Under the pieces are notes generated by a model that made no database searches, had not been told where the DNA came from, and saw only the letters and a program-made list of their open reading frames with translations. The position numbers were made by a program, and so were the translations under genes. A DNA stretch of 64,000 nt from JABMPR01 sp964508765 (GTDB taxonomy: Bacteria > Fidelibacterota > UBA8477 > JABMPR01), in assembly GCA_964508765.1 (NCBI GenBank), contig CAZDVD010000001.1:62001-126000 (forward strand), in the 5' to 3' direction. Position 1 is the first letter of the stretch. Every line of letters starts with the position of its first letter. Below, one piece after another: positions 25,801-34,095 of the stretch.

Positions 25801-27799
25801 TCACAATCAGATCAAGATCACCATCATTATCATAGTCCGCCCAGCCAATTCCACCATTTCTCGTCCCTGATATACCAGCATTTATCCCTGTGAAGGTCCC
25901 ATTATTATTCTCAAATACATCAGCGCTGAAATTTACCCCATCATCATTGCCAGTCATCAGGAGATCCTGATCACCGTCATTGTCATAGTCACCCCAAGCG
26001 AGAGAACCATTGATGAAACCTGGAAGCCCTGAAGTCACCTCAGAAAAAGTACCTGAATTGTTCTGATATAGGCGGGTTTCTCGTGAGTATGTCTGGCCAT
26101 CGCCGGATTGCACAAGGTCAAGATCACCATCATTGTCATAGTCACCCCAGGCTGCTGCACCAGAGATGACTTCCAGACCGGCATCAATTTCAGTAAAGGT
26201 GCTATTATCATTCCGATAGAGGATGGTATGTTCCGAGGATCCATCCCGGCCAGTTATTAGCAGATCGAGATCACCATCGTTATCATAATCACCCCAGGGA
26301 CAGACACCACTGCGCACACCTTGCAATTCCGCACCAATGTTAGTAAATGTATTATCATCATTGCGGTAGATAATGGCATAATTCGTAGTTCCATTCCATC
26401 CAGCGGTAAAGATATCCAAATCACCATCGTTATCGTAATCCACCCAGTCTATGGAGCCTGAACCCATGGGCGTTAGAGCAAGCGATTGGTCTGTAAAAAT
26501 ATCAGAACCTTCATTACGATATACGAAGGCAAAGTTAGTTGAGCCGCCATCGTACCCAGTCATCAATATATCAAGATCACCATCGTTATCGTAATCACCC
26601 CAGGTAACCGGACCGTTAGCGACATTCTGAATATTTGTTACCTGAATATCTATAAAGACATCTGAACCATCGTTTCGATAAATTTTTGTGTGGTTACCAC
26701 TACTATTCCTTCCAACCATGATAAAATCCAGATCACCATCATTGTCGTAGTCACCCCATTTGACACTACTAGAAGCCACAGCTTGTAAACCAGCATTAAT
26801 TGCTACAAAAGGGGGTGCTTCAACAGTTATCGTCGGTTCCGTACTGCGATAGACCTGTCCATTTCCTGCTCCACAATAAAGGTAGCCTTGTGAATCCGTG
26901 GTTAAACCCCAGGACACTTCGCTTACATGCGGATCAGTGATATCCTCCCATGTAGTACCATGATCAACTGTGCGCCACACCCCACCGTGATAATTTGTGA
27001 CGAAGACATGATCTTCTGAATCAAGGGCCATATCATTGACATCAAAATTGTCCTCTGTTTGTGGAGCTAGAGACCAGGAGTTCCCACTATCATTTGAAAT
27101 GTAGATGCCATTGCCTGTCCCTGCAAATATTCTATCCTCAGAGTCTATCTCAAGAGCCCAGACCTCCGGTGATGAAAGCCCCTCGGTAAGTCGCTGCCAA
27201 CTATCTCCCTGGTTTAGAGATCTGTAGATATGCGCACCATTCGTTCCGGCATAAATAAACCCTCGGGAATTAATGGCCATGGAAACATAAACAGTTTGGT
27301 TACTGAGACCATTTGTCAGGGCTGTCCATGTAGTTCCATTGTCAATAGAGCGGTAAATCATTTGACCATATAGACCAACAAAAATTCGTCCCTCAGCATC
27401 AAAGGCTATGGCCTGCAATGCAACATTGGGAAGACCAGCACTGATATTGTCCCAGTTAATTCCCTGGTTGCTGGTTTTGTAAATCTGATTGCCAGCTGTG
27501 ACAAATACTTCATCTGCAGTATTGGTTGTTAAATCCATGAAATTTTCTCCTGAGAGTCCCCGATTGACCCAGGAAATGCCTCCATCTGAGGAAACGAATA
27601 CACCGGCGCCATTTACACCGACATATATTCGATTCTGAGAATCCGTGGTAAGGCGAAAGGCATCCGTGTTGGCTGGAATTGATCCGGTTGTAGTCCAGAA
27701 CTCCTGGGAAAATGAAATCAGGGGCAAAAGTATCAGGATGGTGGCCAGGCTTTTATTTAAGATGGATTTCAAATATTGTTTATGATTATGATTCTGCAT
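22889..27799 (-). CDS. Giant secreted multidomain protein with type IX sorting domain
   Basis: About 1636 residues from the ATG at 27797-27799; an in-frame ATG 21 nt upstream is the alternative. A signal peptide ends near ISFSQ. Six BNR/sortilin-like motifs (for example SSDGGISW, SNDSGNSW) fill the first 320 residues. Seven FG-GAP/VCBS-type repeats with the calcium-site motif DYDNDGDLD follow (about 345-690), then a fibronectin-like domain and four units of about 95 residues containing LNGTVNP. A globular region follows, and finally the sorting domain with NYPNPFNPTT. Probably an exported, surface-attached adhesion or scaffold protein; no catalytic residues are evident. It follows the PEGA gene by about 48 nt and likely shares its transcript. 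Confidence 0.85.
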   Translation of the reverse strand: MQNHNHKQYLKSILNKSLATILILLPLISFSQEFWTTTGSIPANTDAFRLTTDSQNRIYVGVNGAGVFVSSDGGISWVNRGLSGENFMDLTTNTADEVFVTAGNQIYKTSNQGINWDNISAGLPNVALQAIAFDAEGRIFVGLYGQMIYRSIDNGTTWTALTNGLSNQTVYVSMAINSRGFIYAGTNGAHIYRSLNQGDSWQRLTEGLSSPEVWALEIDSEDRIFAGTGNGIYISNDSGNSWSLAPQTEDNFDVNDMALDSEDHVFVTNYHGGVWRTVDHGTTWEDITDPHVSEVSWGLTTDSQGYLYCGAGNGQVYRSTEPTITVEAPPFVAINAGLQAVASSSVKWGDYDNDGDLDFIMVGRNSSGNHTKIYRNDGSDVFIDIQVTNIQNVANGPVTWGDYDNDGDLDILMTGYDGGSTNFAFVYRNEGSDIFTDQSLALTPMGSGSIDWVDYDNDGDLDIFTAGWNGTTNYAIIYRNDDNTFTNIGAELQGVRSGVCPWGDYDNDGDLDLLITGRDGSSEHTILYRNDNSTFTEIDAGLEVISGAAAWGDYDNDGDLDLVQSGDGQTYSRETRLYQNNSGTFSEVTSGLPGFINGSLAWGDYDNDGDQDLLMTGNDDGVNFSADVFENNNGTFTGINAGISGTRNGGIGWADYDNDGDLDLIVTGQKTDLTACAQIYRNEVATANTTPQAPANLQARVSDTGAVIFTWDQADSETPQAGLTYNIRIGTTPGGSEIKSAHADPSNGFRKIVDLGNAQKLTQWTIQGLTTGVYYWSVQAIDQGFAGSLFAAEQSFGIGDLPSATTEPASNIDVSAATLNGLVNPNGFETAVIFEYGLLTSYGNQLAASTSPINGISEISVDADVSGLQAATEYHYRVVVTSATGSVNGADRIFTTLEGGNLPVVSTGNATDVTASSATLNGTVNPGDLSTTIEFEFGLTTSYGSNLSLLNPINGSDDQVVNGELTGLQAATQYHYRIVATNSLGSTNGEDEVFTTLAEGGLPTSTTDAATAITTTTATLNGTVNPADQNTVVIFQYGLSEEYDGQITALQSPFSGTESVAVSANLSNLTRDEKYHFRVVATNSLGTTYGLDQFFMTMSAANSPTAITTAATNIAVYSARLNGTVNPGDQSTEALFEYGLTTSYGSQVVASSSPVEGTADIEVSASLTDLLENTEYHFRLVANNATGSSGGNDQVFTTLLNYPETFVLEVNTDFPTHENADEYTVTDYRLFGLPGASNMSASDILNGNHAEAWQLFWDNGADSDYLVEFDGGADFNFSVGRAFWVINKGRIEVNGSVPAATLNGADQIEIPLHPGWNLITNPVMMTLSWATIQSLNGISDPIWSYSGSFSNTDNFESYRGYYYFNGDDRSTLQIPYEETTLSRAISDIQDTDHWKVGITLTSGGQQDYSAQFGIASDALTTQDNHDYRKPHAVGDVASITFNHPEWDEAHSAFASDIRPPIEDLEQWEFVLEHLDSEISHLSFEGLDQLPDELAVFLINTGDGSTVNLLKNQNYEFLPSSSMMKFVISVGTREQVKDYINTIKPESPFMSQNYPNPFNPTTSLSYALPEAASMSLIVYDIHGEMVKKLHSGQQSAGWYVKQWDGVDEAGQSVPAGLYFARLQAGTYSNTIKMLMIK
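25800..26770 (-). repeat. Seven tandem DYDNDGDLD (FG-GAP/VCBS) coding repeats
   Basis: Seven near-identical segments encode WGDYDNDGDLD or close variants (WVDYDNDGDLD, WGDYDNDGDQD, WADYDNDGDLD) about every 45-60 codons. The DNA around each is strongly alike, so copy number may vary by recombination. The Dx[DN]xDG pattern is a calcium-binding loop. Confidence 0.85.
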
Positions 27800-27847
27800 A
27801 TTCCCTCTGTGTCTCAGCATTTATTTCAAATGATGGAAATGAATTAA

Positions 27848-28693
27848 TTAAGGTCGGCTGGGTGGGTATGGAAATTCACTCTCAGCAGGGGTATCAACAT
27901 AGTTAGCATAATAATAATATCCCCCACCAACCAGAGCGACCACAAAGAGGGTCTTTTTGAAAAAACCGCCCCCCTTTTTTATGGACTTCAACTCAGCATT
28001 CAGCTCAAGATCCTTTTTCAGCTTGATCTGTTTCTCAAAGGTTTCATACCCTTCCATCTGGATTTTTACCTGGTGCTTGCCGATTGAATAGTCACCGATG
28101 AAAGGGGTATCACCGATATATTTATTATCCATAAAAACTTCAGCCGCTGTGGGTTCAGAACTAAAACTGATTCGAAATAGTTTGAGTAGACTGACTTTAT
28201 TTGAATATTTTTCTACGATAATGGCCTCTTGCTCCCAATCTGCATAACCCAGTAGTTTTAACTGAAGCGTGTGTTTTCCGGTGGGGAGTTTTGCCTTAAA
28301 GGGGGTTGTTCCAACCAGATCACCATCCAGATACAGGGTAGCGCCCTTGGGCTTCGTTGTAATAGTGGCATCTGTTAGTTTGACGAGAGCAACACCTATT
28401 GATTTATTGGGTCCAGCCACGATGGTGAAGCTTTGGATGTGGTCTTCATAACCCTGCTTGTGGATTTTGAGTGAATGCTCACCTACACTTATCTCCTTAG
28501 CTTTATAGGGAGTCAAACCTTTTTTTTCACCATCAATGTGAACCATGGCTTTGTCTGGTGCAGAAATAATTTCAATGCTGCCAGGCATATCAAACGGACT
28601 GCCATTTGGTTTTTGTGAAGCGGTTAAAGGTGAAAGCAACAGAGTGATCAGTAACAATCCAAAAGTCAATTTTTCAATAAAATTTATCATCAT
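27848..28693 (-). CDS. PEGA-repeat membrane-anchored protein
   Basis: 281 residues with an N-terminal hydrophobic segment (about 8-27, signal or anchor). Three PEGA-type repeats of about 68 residues follow: each has a strand ending in a D-G or D-N-K turn (VHIDGEKKGLTPYKA, LYLDGDLVGTTPFKA, VFMDNKYIGDTPF), then G-K/E-H and G-Y. A short hydrophobic stretch near the C-terminus (TLFVVALVGGGYYYYANY) could be a second membrane segment. PEGA domains are structural beta-sandwiches in exported or envelope proteins. It is upstream of the giant sorted protein in the same direction, so a scaffold or assembly role for that protein is possible. Start could be either of two adjacent ATGs. Confidence 0.85.
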   Translation of the reverse strand: MMINFIEKLTFGLLLITLLLSPLTASQKPNGSPFDMPGSIEIISAPDKAMVHIDGEKKGLTPYKAKEISVGEHSLKIHKQGYEDHIQSFTIVAGPNKSIGVALVKLTDATITTKPKGATLYLDGDLVGTTPFKAKLPTGKHTLQLKLLGYADWEQEAIIVEKYSNKVSLLKLFRISFSSEPTAAEVFMDNKYIGDTPFIGDYSIGKHQVKIQMEGYETFEKQIKLKKDLELNAELKSIKKGGGFFKKTLFVVALVGGGYYYYANYVDTPAESEFPYPPSRP

Positions 28694-28911
28694 CCATCCT
28701 TATGTGACATTCAACACGAAATTGATTTTGCAGGCTCCCCAGCAGTTTGCATTAAGCTGAGACCGTAATTCAGCTCTTGTACCTAAATATTAAGTAATGA
28801 AGTTATGCAATATTCGTGCTAGCAAAAGGACATATATTCGCTTTTTAATGGTCGAGTTAACAATATGATAAAAGTCACTCCAGAACGATGAAACACGGTT
28901 TATCAGTCAAT

Positions 28912-28986
28912 ATGAAACCAGAACCTATTATGAAGAAGGGGCATAAATATTGGGATTGCTTCATGCCCTTGAAGATTCATATTTAG
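28912..28986 (+). promoter_or_regulatory. Possible aromatic leader peptide of the DAHP synthase gene
   Basis: A 24-codon frame starts ATG at 28912 (an in-frame ATG lies at 28888 too) and ends TAG at 28984. It contains the codons for Lys-Tyr-Trp-Asp-Cys-Phe in a row. These codons sit in the loop of a hairpin (AAGGGGCAT at 28936-28944 with ATGCCCTT at 28963-28970), and a U-run hairpin follows before the aroG start. This is the layout of amino-acid attenuation. The weak point is the lack of a clear ribosome site and only three aromatic codons. Confidence 0.4.
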
Positions 28987-28989
28987 CTT

Positions 28990-29036
28990 GAGTCTGGGCT
29001 ATATATCTCTATCTATTGGGGAAGGACTCTTTTTTT
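28990..29036 (+). terminator. Candidate attenuator hairpin upstream of DAHP synthase
   Basis: GAGTC (28990-28994) pairs with GACTC (29025-29029), directly followed by seven T (29030-29036), 34 nt before the aroG ATG. A GGGC at 28996-28999 could instead pair with the GCCC of the upstream hairpin as an antiterminator. The stem is short, so termination strength is uncertain. Confidence 0.45.
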
Positions 29037-29070
29037 AGAAATGAGCAAAACCAAATAGCAGGATAGCACC

Positions 29071-30117
29071 ATGATGAAACCAATACAAAACCTACACATC
29101 CGAGATTTAAAAGCACTTCCAAGCCCGCATGCCTTAAAGGATGAGTTTCCTCTCAATGATGTTGCCAGTCAAACAGTTATCCATGCCCGCGATGTCATCA
29201 AAGATATCCTTGAGGGTCGTGACAAAAGATTTCTTGTGCTAGCTGGACCTTGTTCTATTCATGACCCCAAAGCTGCTCTGGAATATGCTGACAGGTTGAT
29301 TGAGCTGCGCGAGAAATATGCGGATCACCTCTTTATTGTCATGCGTGTTTATTTCGAAAAACCTCGCACTACCATCGGTTGGAAGGGATTAATCTACGAT
29401 CCCAACATAGATGGGAGTAATCTCATCGCTGAGGGATTAACACGGGGTCGAGAGCTCCTTGTACAAATCAATGCCATGGGTATCCCTGCAGGAACTGAAT
29501 TCCTTGATCCTATTGTTCCCCAGTACTTTGATGATCTGGTGTGCTGGTCTGCCATTGGTGCGCGTACAACTGAAAGTCAGACGCATCGGCAGATGGCCTC
29601 TGGTCTTTCCATGCCAGTTGGATTCAAAAACAGTACAACTGGAAGCTTGCAGGTTGCCCTGGATGCCATGACGAGCTCCCGTGCCCCCCACCACTTTATT
29701 GGTGTGGATCAAGATGGCCAAATTGCTGATATCTCCACCACAGGGAATGAGCTGGGACATATTGTCTTACGCGGTGGTGAAGCCAGACCAAATTATGAGC
29801 CTTCCAGCATTGCGGAGACCGCAGAACGCATGAAAGCTGCGGGTTTGCCACCGGGCATTATGGTGGATTGTTCGCATGCAAATTCAGGTAAGAAATTTGA
29901 GCGCCAGGAGATTGTGTGGAAGAGTATTATTGCCCAGCGAGCAGCGGGGAATGATGCATTGATAGGAATGATGTTGGAGTCCAATATCAATGAAGGCAAT
30001 CAGAAGATTCCGGCTGATCTCTCACAACTTGCTTATGGTGTGTCCATTACTGATGCATGTGTCAGCTTTGAAACAACAGAGCGTCTACTTCAACATGCCT
30101 GGGAGAAGTTGAGTTAG
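29071..30117 (+). CDS. aroG: 3-deoxy-7-phosphoheptulonate (DAHP) synthase, AroG type
   Basis: A 348-residue class I DAHP synthase of the AroFGH group. It condenses phosphoenolpyruvate and erythrose 4-phosphate, the first step of aromatic biosynthesis, in the cytoplasm. Family motifs are present: LAGPCSIHDP, MRVYFEKPRTTIGWKG, the GARTTESQTHRQMASGLS block and VDCSHANSGKK near the C-terminus. Length equals the family norm (about 350). Two ATGs in a row can serve as start; AGGA lies 8-10 nt upstream. It is monocistronic here, with a weak hairpin (30150-30167) behind it and a possible attenuator ahead. No other aro gene is adjacent. Confidence 0.95.
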   Translation: MMKPIQNLHIRDLKALPSPHALKDEFPLNDVASQTVIHARDVIKDILEGRDKRFLVLAGPCSIHDPKAALEYADRLIELREKYADHLFIVMRVYFEKPRTTIGWKGLIYDPNIDGSNLIAEGLTRGRELLVQINAMGIPAGTEFLDPIVPQYFDDLVCWSAIGARTTESQTHRQMASGLSMPVGFKNSTTGSLQVALDAMTSSRAPHHFIGVDQDGQIADISTTGNELGHIVLRGGEARPNYEPSSIAETAERMKAAGLPPGIMVDCSHANSGKKFERQEIVWKSIIAQRAAGNDALIGMMLESNINEGNQKIPADLSQLAYGVSITDACVSFETTERLLQHAWEKLS

Positions 30118-30149
30118 TTCCTCAAGAGGACATCGACCCATTCATCAAG

Positions 30150-30172
30150 CTTCAACCTTTGTTGAAGGTTTT
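30150..30172 (+). terminator. Weak terminator after DAHP synthase
   Basis: CTTCAAC (30150-30156) and GTTGAAG (30161-30167) form a 7-bp stem with a four-base loop followed by GTTTT. It lies 32 nt after the aroG stop. Confidence 0.5.
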
Positions 30173-30210
30173 AGGAACGGTATTGGCTCTAAATTATATG
30201 GATAATCCTA

Positions 30211-30393
30211 CTACTCGCCATCCAATATTTTAAGACTTACCTCTCGATCACGAGACAAGTATTCTGCTATTTCTTCAGCGGATTTAGGCATGGGAATTTT
30301 TCCATTTGAGCTAGTTAGATTTGGATCTATGTAGGAAAAGGCTCCCTCGTACACCCAGGCATTAATTCTGTCCAGGCGATTGGGATTTTCCAT
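30211..30393 (-). CDS. Hypothetical small protein
   Basis: A frame of about 60 residues from the ATG at 30391-30393 (MENPNRLDRINAWVYEGAF) ending in SRDREVSLKILDGE. It is rich in charged residues and looks soluble. A longer start 15 codons upstream overlaps the end of the broken transporter. No ribosome site is evident and no family was recognised, but the amino-acid pattern is protein-like. It could also be part of the decayed transporter locus. Confidence 0.35.
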   Translation of the reverse strand: MENPNRLDRINAWVYEGAFSYIDPNLTSSNGKIPMPKSAEEIAEYLSRDREVSLKILDGE

Positions 30394-30409
30394 ATAAATG
30401 TGAGGGAGC

Positions 30410-30757
30410 TTAAAGCCCCAAAAATTGTATGGAAACACCGCAGAGTAAAATGGTCACTCCAGCGATGGCATGGGTATAGCGTTCCAACTTTTTCATGGGT
30501 ATCATTTTAAGACCATAACTTGCCCCAAGAACGATGATCAGCATGGTGCCAATGGTCGCGATTGCGAATACCAGAATAACCAGGAGCAAAGACATGGTGC
30601 TGTCCTCTGAAGCGGGGTACATGAGGAGAGGAATGAGAGATTCACAGGGACCAAATACGAAAATGATAAAGAGAGCCCAGGGCGAGAAGAGCGCCTTCCC
30701 TTTTACTTTGTGGACATGACCATGCTCATCGACATGACCAAGGTGAACGGACTGGAC
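30410..30757 (-). pseudogene. C-terminal fragment of a membrane metal/sulfite-type transporter
   Basis: The minus-strand frame is open from about 30757 to the TAA at 30410-30412. It starts inside a His-rich stretch (HLGHVDEHGHVHK), followed by FSPWALFIIFVFGPCESLIP, LLMYPASEDS and two more membrane helices ending SIQFLGL. The His-rich loop and the FGPCESLIPLLMYPA block resemble the C-terminal half of UreH/NicO/TauE-type transporters. The N-terminal half is missing; at 30740-30757 it meets a 5'-truncated response-regulator gene on the other strand. No start codon with a ribosome site is in place. Specific substrate is unknown. Confidence 0.6.
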
Positions 30758-30991
30758 GTTCTAAGACAATTGAAATCGAATGAGCTTACTCGAAAAATTC
30801 CGGTTATTATCATCACCTCATCTCAGGAAGACCCTGACATTCACGTGGCCTATGAGTTTGGTGTCAACAGCTATATGGTCAAACCGTTTGCTTATGAAGA
30901 ATTCACCGAGAAGATGAATCAACTGGGTTTATATTGGTTGTTGGTAAATAAAACCCCTAAATGGAATTTAAGAAAGTTGCTATGCCGGTAA
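30735..30991 (+). pseudogene. 5'-truncated response regulator (Rcp1-like receiver)
   Basis: The frame reads TKVNGLDVLRQLKSNELTRK, then IPVIIITSSQEDPDI, GVNSYMVKPF and LGLYWLLVNK, the second half of a receiver domain including the conserved Thr/Ser and Lys-Pro. The acidic pocket and most of the first half are absent; the phospho-acceptor region has only LIDMTK where DxxLPK is expected. Upstream the sequence turns into a transporter fragment on the opposite strand. The gene overlaps the start of the large kinase that follows, which it presumably once partnered. Probably non-functional. Confidence 0.65.
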
Positions 30992-33663
30992 AAGAGAACG
31001 CTCCCTCTCATTCAGAAAATGAATTACATGTATTAATATTGGAGGACATCCCCTCTGATGCGGAGCTGGCTCAACGAGAGCTAAAGAAAACTCTGCAAAA
31101 TTATACAGTTGAGGTTGTAGATACCCGAGAGGGCTTTGTCCAGGCATTGGAAACTTTTAAACCTGATTTGATCATATCAGATTTTATGCTACCTACTTTT
31201 GATGGTCTTTCCGCCCTGAAAATCAAGTTGGATATTGCTCCCATGACACCCTTTGTGATGTTGACCGGTTCCATGAACGAAGCAACGGCCGTGGAATGCA
31301 TGAAAGCCGGTGCCGATGATTATGTGATCAAAGAACACATCAGGCGTCTTGGACCTGCTGCTCTGAACGCTTTGGAAAAGAAAAAAGCCGTAAAGGAAAA
31401 AGAACAGACATTAACTGAGCTTCATGAGAAGGAGGCGTATCTCAAAAGCGTTCTGCAAGCGGCACCAGTGGGGATTGGTGTTGTGCTTGATAGAAAAATC
31501 ATCGATGTCAATCAACATTTTTGTAATATGTTGGGTTATTCTGAAAAGGAACTCATCGGGCAGAATTCACGGATGGTCTATCCAGATGATCAGGAATATG
31601 AGCGCGTGGGAACCGATAAATATGAGCAGATAAAGAATACCGGCCTCGGTGTTATCGAGACCCAATTGGTACATAAAGATGGGCATCTTATCTCTGTGCT
31701 GCTCTCCTCCACACCGATTGATGCTCGTGATCAATCAAAGGGAATCACCTTCTCTGCGATGGACATCACTGAGCGTACGCTGGTGTCAAAAGCCCTGGGG
31801 GTTAGCGAATCCCGTTACCGTCAGTTATTCGACAATCTCCCTTACGGCTGTGAAATAATTGACTTGAAAGGTAGAATTGTTGAATGCAATTCGAGTACTT
31901 CCAGGATGCTTGGCTATGACAAGACAGAATTGATCGGAAATCATATAACTAATTTCGTAAGCGCCGAGTCCAAAAAACTTTTTCGACAAGAATTCCCTAA
32001 AGTGTTAAATGGGGAAACTATCATGTTAGAAATCGGCCAGAAACATAAAAATGGACAATTAATCAATGTTTTGCGATCTGGCACACCCATCTTTAATGTA
32101 AGCGGCGAAGTTGAATCCTTGCTCGGTTTGAGTGTGGATATCACTGAACTTAAACGTATTGAAAAAGAAATAGTCAATCTTGAATCTAATTTCAAACTGT
32201 TGGCTGACTATGCTAGCGATTGGGAATATTTGATAGACGCGAATCAAAAATACAGATACCATTCTTCAGCCCGAGAGCGAATCACTGGATATACTGTGGA
32301 GGAGTTCCTAACCGATCCGGACCTACAATTCAAAATTATTCGCAAAGATCATCGATCATCTATTGCTGAGCATTATGCATCTGAACACAATCAAGACACA
32401 CCTGTTTGCACACTTGAATTCCCTATTGTACACAAGGATGGTACCGAGAGATGGCTGCAACATCATTGCAGCCCAGTTTATGATATCAACGGCAAGTTTT
32501 TAGGCCGACGTGGCAGTAACCGAGATATCACCAAGCGCAAACTAGCCCAAAAGACCTTGATGGAAAGCGAAGAGAAATACCGCTTGATCGTTGAAAATGC
32601 CAACGATGGGATTGAGATTACACAGGATAATAAAATCATCTATGCGAATAAACGCTTTGCAAAAATACTCGGATATACTATCAACACAGTTAAGCATAAG
32701 CGCTTCAGTGAAATTTTCACTGAGCAAGCCCTCCAGGATCTTTATGAGCGCCAGAAAAAGCGAAAAAGTAACAAGTTTCACAACTTCAGTTACGAAACAA
32801 CCTTCTATAAAAAGGATGGCAGCATTATTGATGTTGAAATCAAAGCTGAAATTATCGATTATAATGGGAAACCGGCGACTTTCGCTATTGTCAGAGACAT
32901 CACCAAACAAAAGCAAGCTGATGAGGAGATAGCTAGAGCCCTCCTCGAAGCGAAGCATGCCAACGCGGTGAAAGATCAATTCATCGCCAATATTTCTCAT
33001 GAAATCCGAACACCCCTTAATAGCATCCTGGGCTTTTCCGATATACTCGGAAATCGATTTGGCGATAGAGCCAGTGAAGCAGATAAAAAGATTTTTACCT
33101 ATATTAATAGCGCAGGTAATCGACTTATGCGCACCGTGGAATCTATCCTGAATATGTCCCAATTACAGGCAGGTCTGGTTCGTCTTCACCCACAGAAGCT
33201 CAATCTTAGTAAACTGGCTTTAGCTGTCATCAAGAAACTCAAGCCAGCAGCCGATGAGAAACAGCTGGAGTTCCGCTACAAAGCTCCGCTACAACCCGTC
33301 CTGGTTTTCGTCGATGAATACAGTATCCAACAGGTACTGCTCAACTTGATAGAAAATGCTATCAAGTATACCAAAGAAGGCAGTGTGGAGTTAAAGCAGG
33401 ATTTGAAGGAAGATCAGGTCGTCTTGTCAGTGATCGATACAGGGGTCGGGATTCCTGCGGAACACCAGCAACGCATCTTTGAGCCTTATACCCAGGAGAG
33501 CGAGGGCTACACTAAAGCCTATCAAGGGGTTGGTCTGGGACTGGCAATCACAAAAAAGTATCTTGAATTAAATAATGTGAAACTTGGTTTATTCAGTCAG
33601 CCAGATATTGGGTCTACCTTCACACTTACCTTTCCAATAGTAAAGGAGCAAGCTCATGTCTGA
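30961..33663 (+). CDS. Receiver-multi-PAS hybrid histidine kinase
   Basis: A 900-residue soluble kinase. The N-terminal receiver (about 22-145) has D74 in IISDFMLP. Four PAS/PAC units follow (about 155-275, 278-400, 400-525 and 530-650), then HisKA with H680 in NISHEIRTPLNS and a HATPase (GVGIPAEHQQRIFEPY, GVGLGLAITKK). There is no signal peptide or membrane helix, so it senses a cytoplasmic cue. A second ATG at 30982 with AAGAAAG upstream is the alternative start. The stop overlaps the next receiver gene by 8 bp, so the two are co-translated partners. The upstream overlap is with a truncated receiver gene. Confidence 0.9.
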   Translation: MEFKKVAMPVKENAPSHSENELHVLILEDIPSDAELAQRELKKTLQNYTVEVVDTREGFVQALETFKPDLIISDFMLPTFDGLSALKIKLDIAPMTPFVMLTGSMNEATAVECMKAGADDYVIKEHIRRLGPAALNALEKKKAVKEKEQTLTELHEKEAYLKSVLQAAPVGIGVVLDRKIIDVNQHFCNMLGYSEKELIGQNSRMVYPDDQEYERVGTDKYEQIKNTGLGVIETQLVHKDGHLISVLLSSTPIDARDQSKGITFSAMDITERTLVSKALGVSESRYRQLFDNLPYGCEIIDLKGRIVECNSSTSRMLGYDKTELIGNHITNFVSAESKKLFRQEFPKVLNGETIMLEIGQKHKNGQLINVLRSGTPIFNVSGEVESLLGLSVDITELKRIEKEIVNLESNFKLLADYASDWEYLIDANQKYRYHSSARERITGYTVEEFLTDPDLQFKIIRKDHRSSIAEHYASEHNQDTPVCTLEFPIVHKDGTERWLQHHCSPVYDINGKFLGRRGSNRDITKRKLAQKTLMESEEKYRLIVENANDGIEITQDNKIIYANKRFAKILGYTINTVKHKRFSEIFTEQALQDLYERQKKRKSNKFHNFSYETTFYKKDGSIIDVEIKAEIIDYNGKPATFAIVRDITKQKQADEEIARALLEAKHANAVKDQFIANISHEIRTPLNSILGFSDILGNRFGDRASEADKKIFTYINSAGNRLMRTVESILNMSQLQAGLVRLHPQKLNLSKLALAVIKKLKPAADEKQLEFRYKAPLQPVLVFVDEYSIQQVLLNLIENAIKYTKEGSVELKQDLKEDQVVLSVIDTGVGIPAEHQQRIFEPYTQESEGYTKAYQGVGLGLAITKKYLELNNVKLGLFSQPDIGSTFTLTFPIVKEQAHV

Positions 33664-34036
33664 TCCTGGCTCAAAAATCTTAATCGTCGAGGACGATATT
33701 TCATCACAACAATATTATTCAGTCATTTTTGAGGGGAAATACGAGATCAGTTTGGTTGATAACGTGGCTGAAGCCAAACAGCTTCTGAAATCGCATGATT
33801 ATGGAGTAGCAATCGTAGATATCTCATTGATCGGAGGTGAAAACGGCATAGACTTGATAAAGTACATGAGTCAAGAATATCGTCAAAACCCGATCCCCAT
33901 TTGTTTAACTGCACACGCATTCGAACAAAACCGAGCAGATGCGCTGGGAGCTGGTGCTGCTGAGTTCTTTACCAAACCCATCATGAGTGATACCTTGCTT
34001 GATGTTGTGGACAAGTATATGAAGCGCATAAATTAA
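33656..34036 (+). CDS. Stand-alone receiver protein
   Basis: A 126-residue single receiver domain: acidic pocket EDD (12-14), phospho-acceptor D55 in VAIVDISLIGG, Thr in CLTAHAF and Lys in EFFTKPI. There is no output domain, so it works through protein-protein contact, for example as a phosphate shuttle or in feedback to the kinase. It overlaps the end of the large hybrid kinase gene and lies 60 nt before another kinase gene. Cytoplasmic. Confidence 0.92.
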   Translation: MSDPGSKILIVEDDISSQQYYSVIFEGKYEISLVDNVAEAKQLLKSHDYGVAIVDISLIGGENGIDLIKYMSQEYRQNPIPICLTAHAFEQNRADALGAGAAEFFTKPIMSDTLLDVVDKYMKRIN

Positions 34037-34095
34037 ATTTGAATAACAAACCCTAATTAATTTGAAACATTGAACGTTTCTTTAGAAAAGCCGCT

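Noticed and set aside
25800..26770. A CRISPR-like array suggested by regularly spaced repeats
   Set aside because: The repeats are in-frame coding units for DYDNDGDLD motifs with spacing far larger and more variable than CRISPR repeats.
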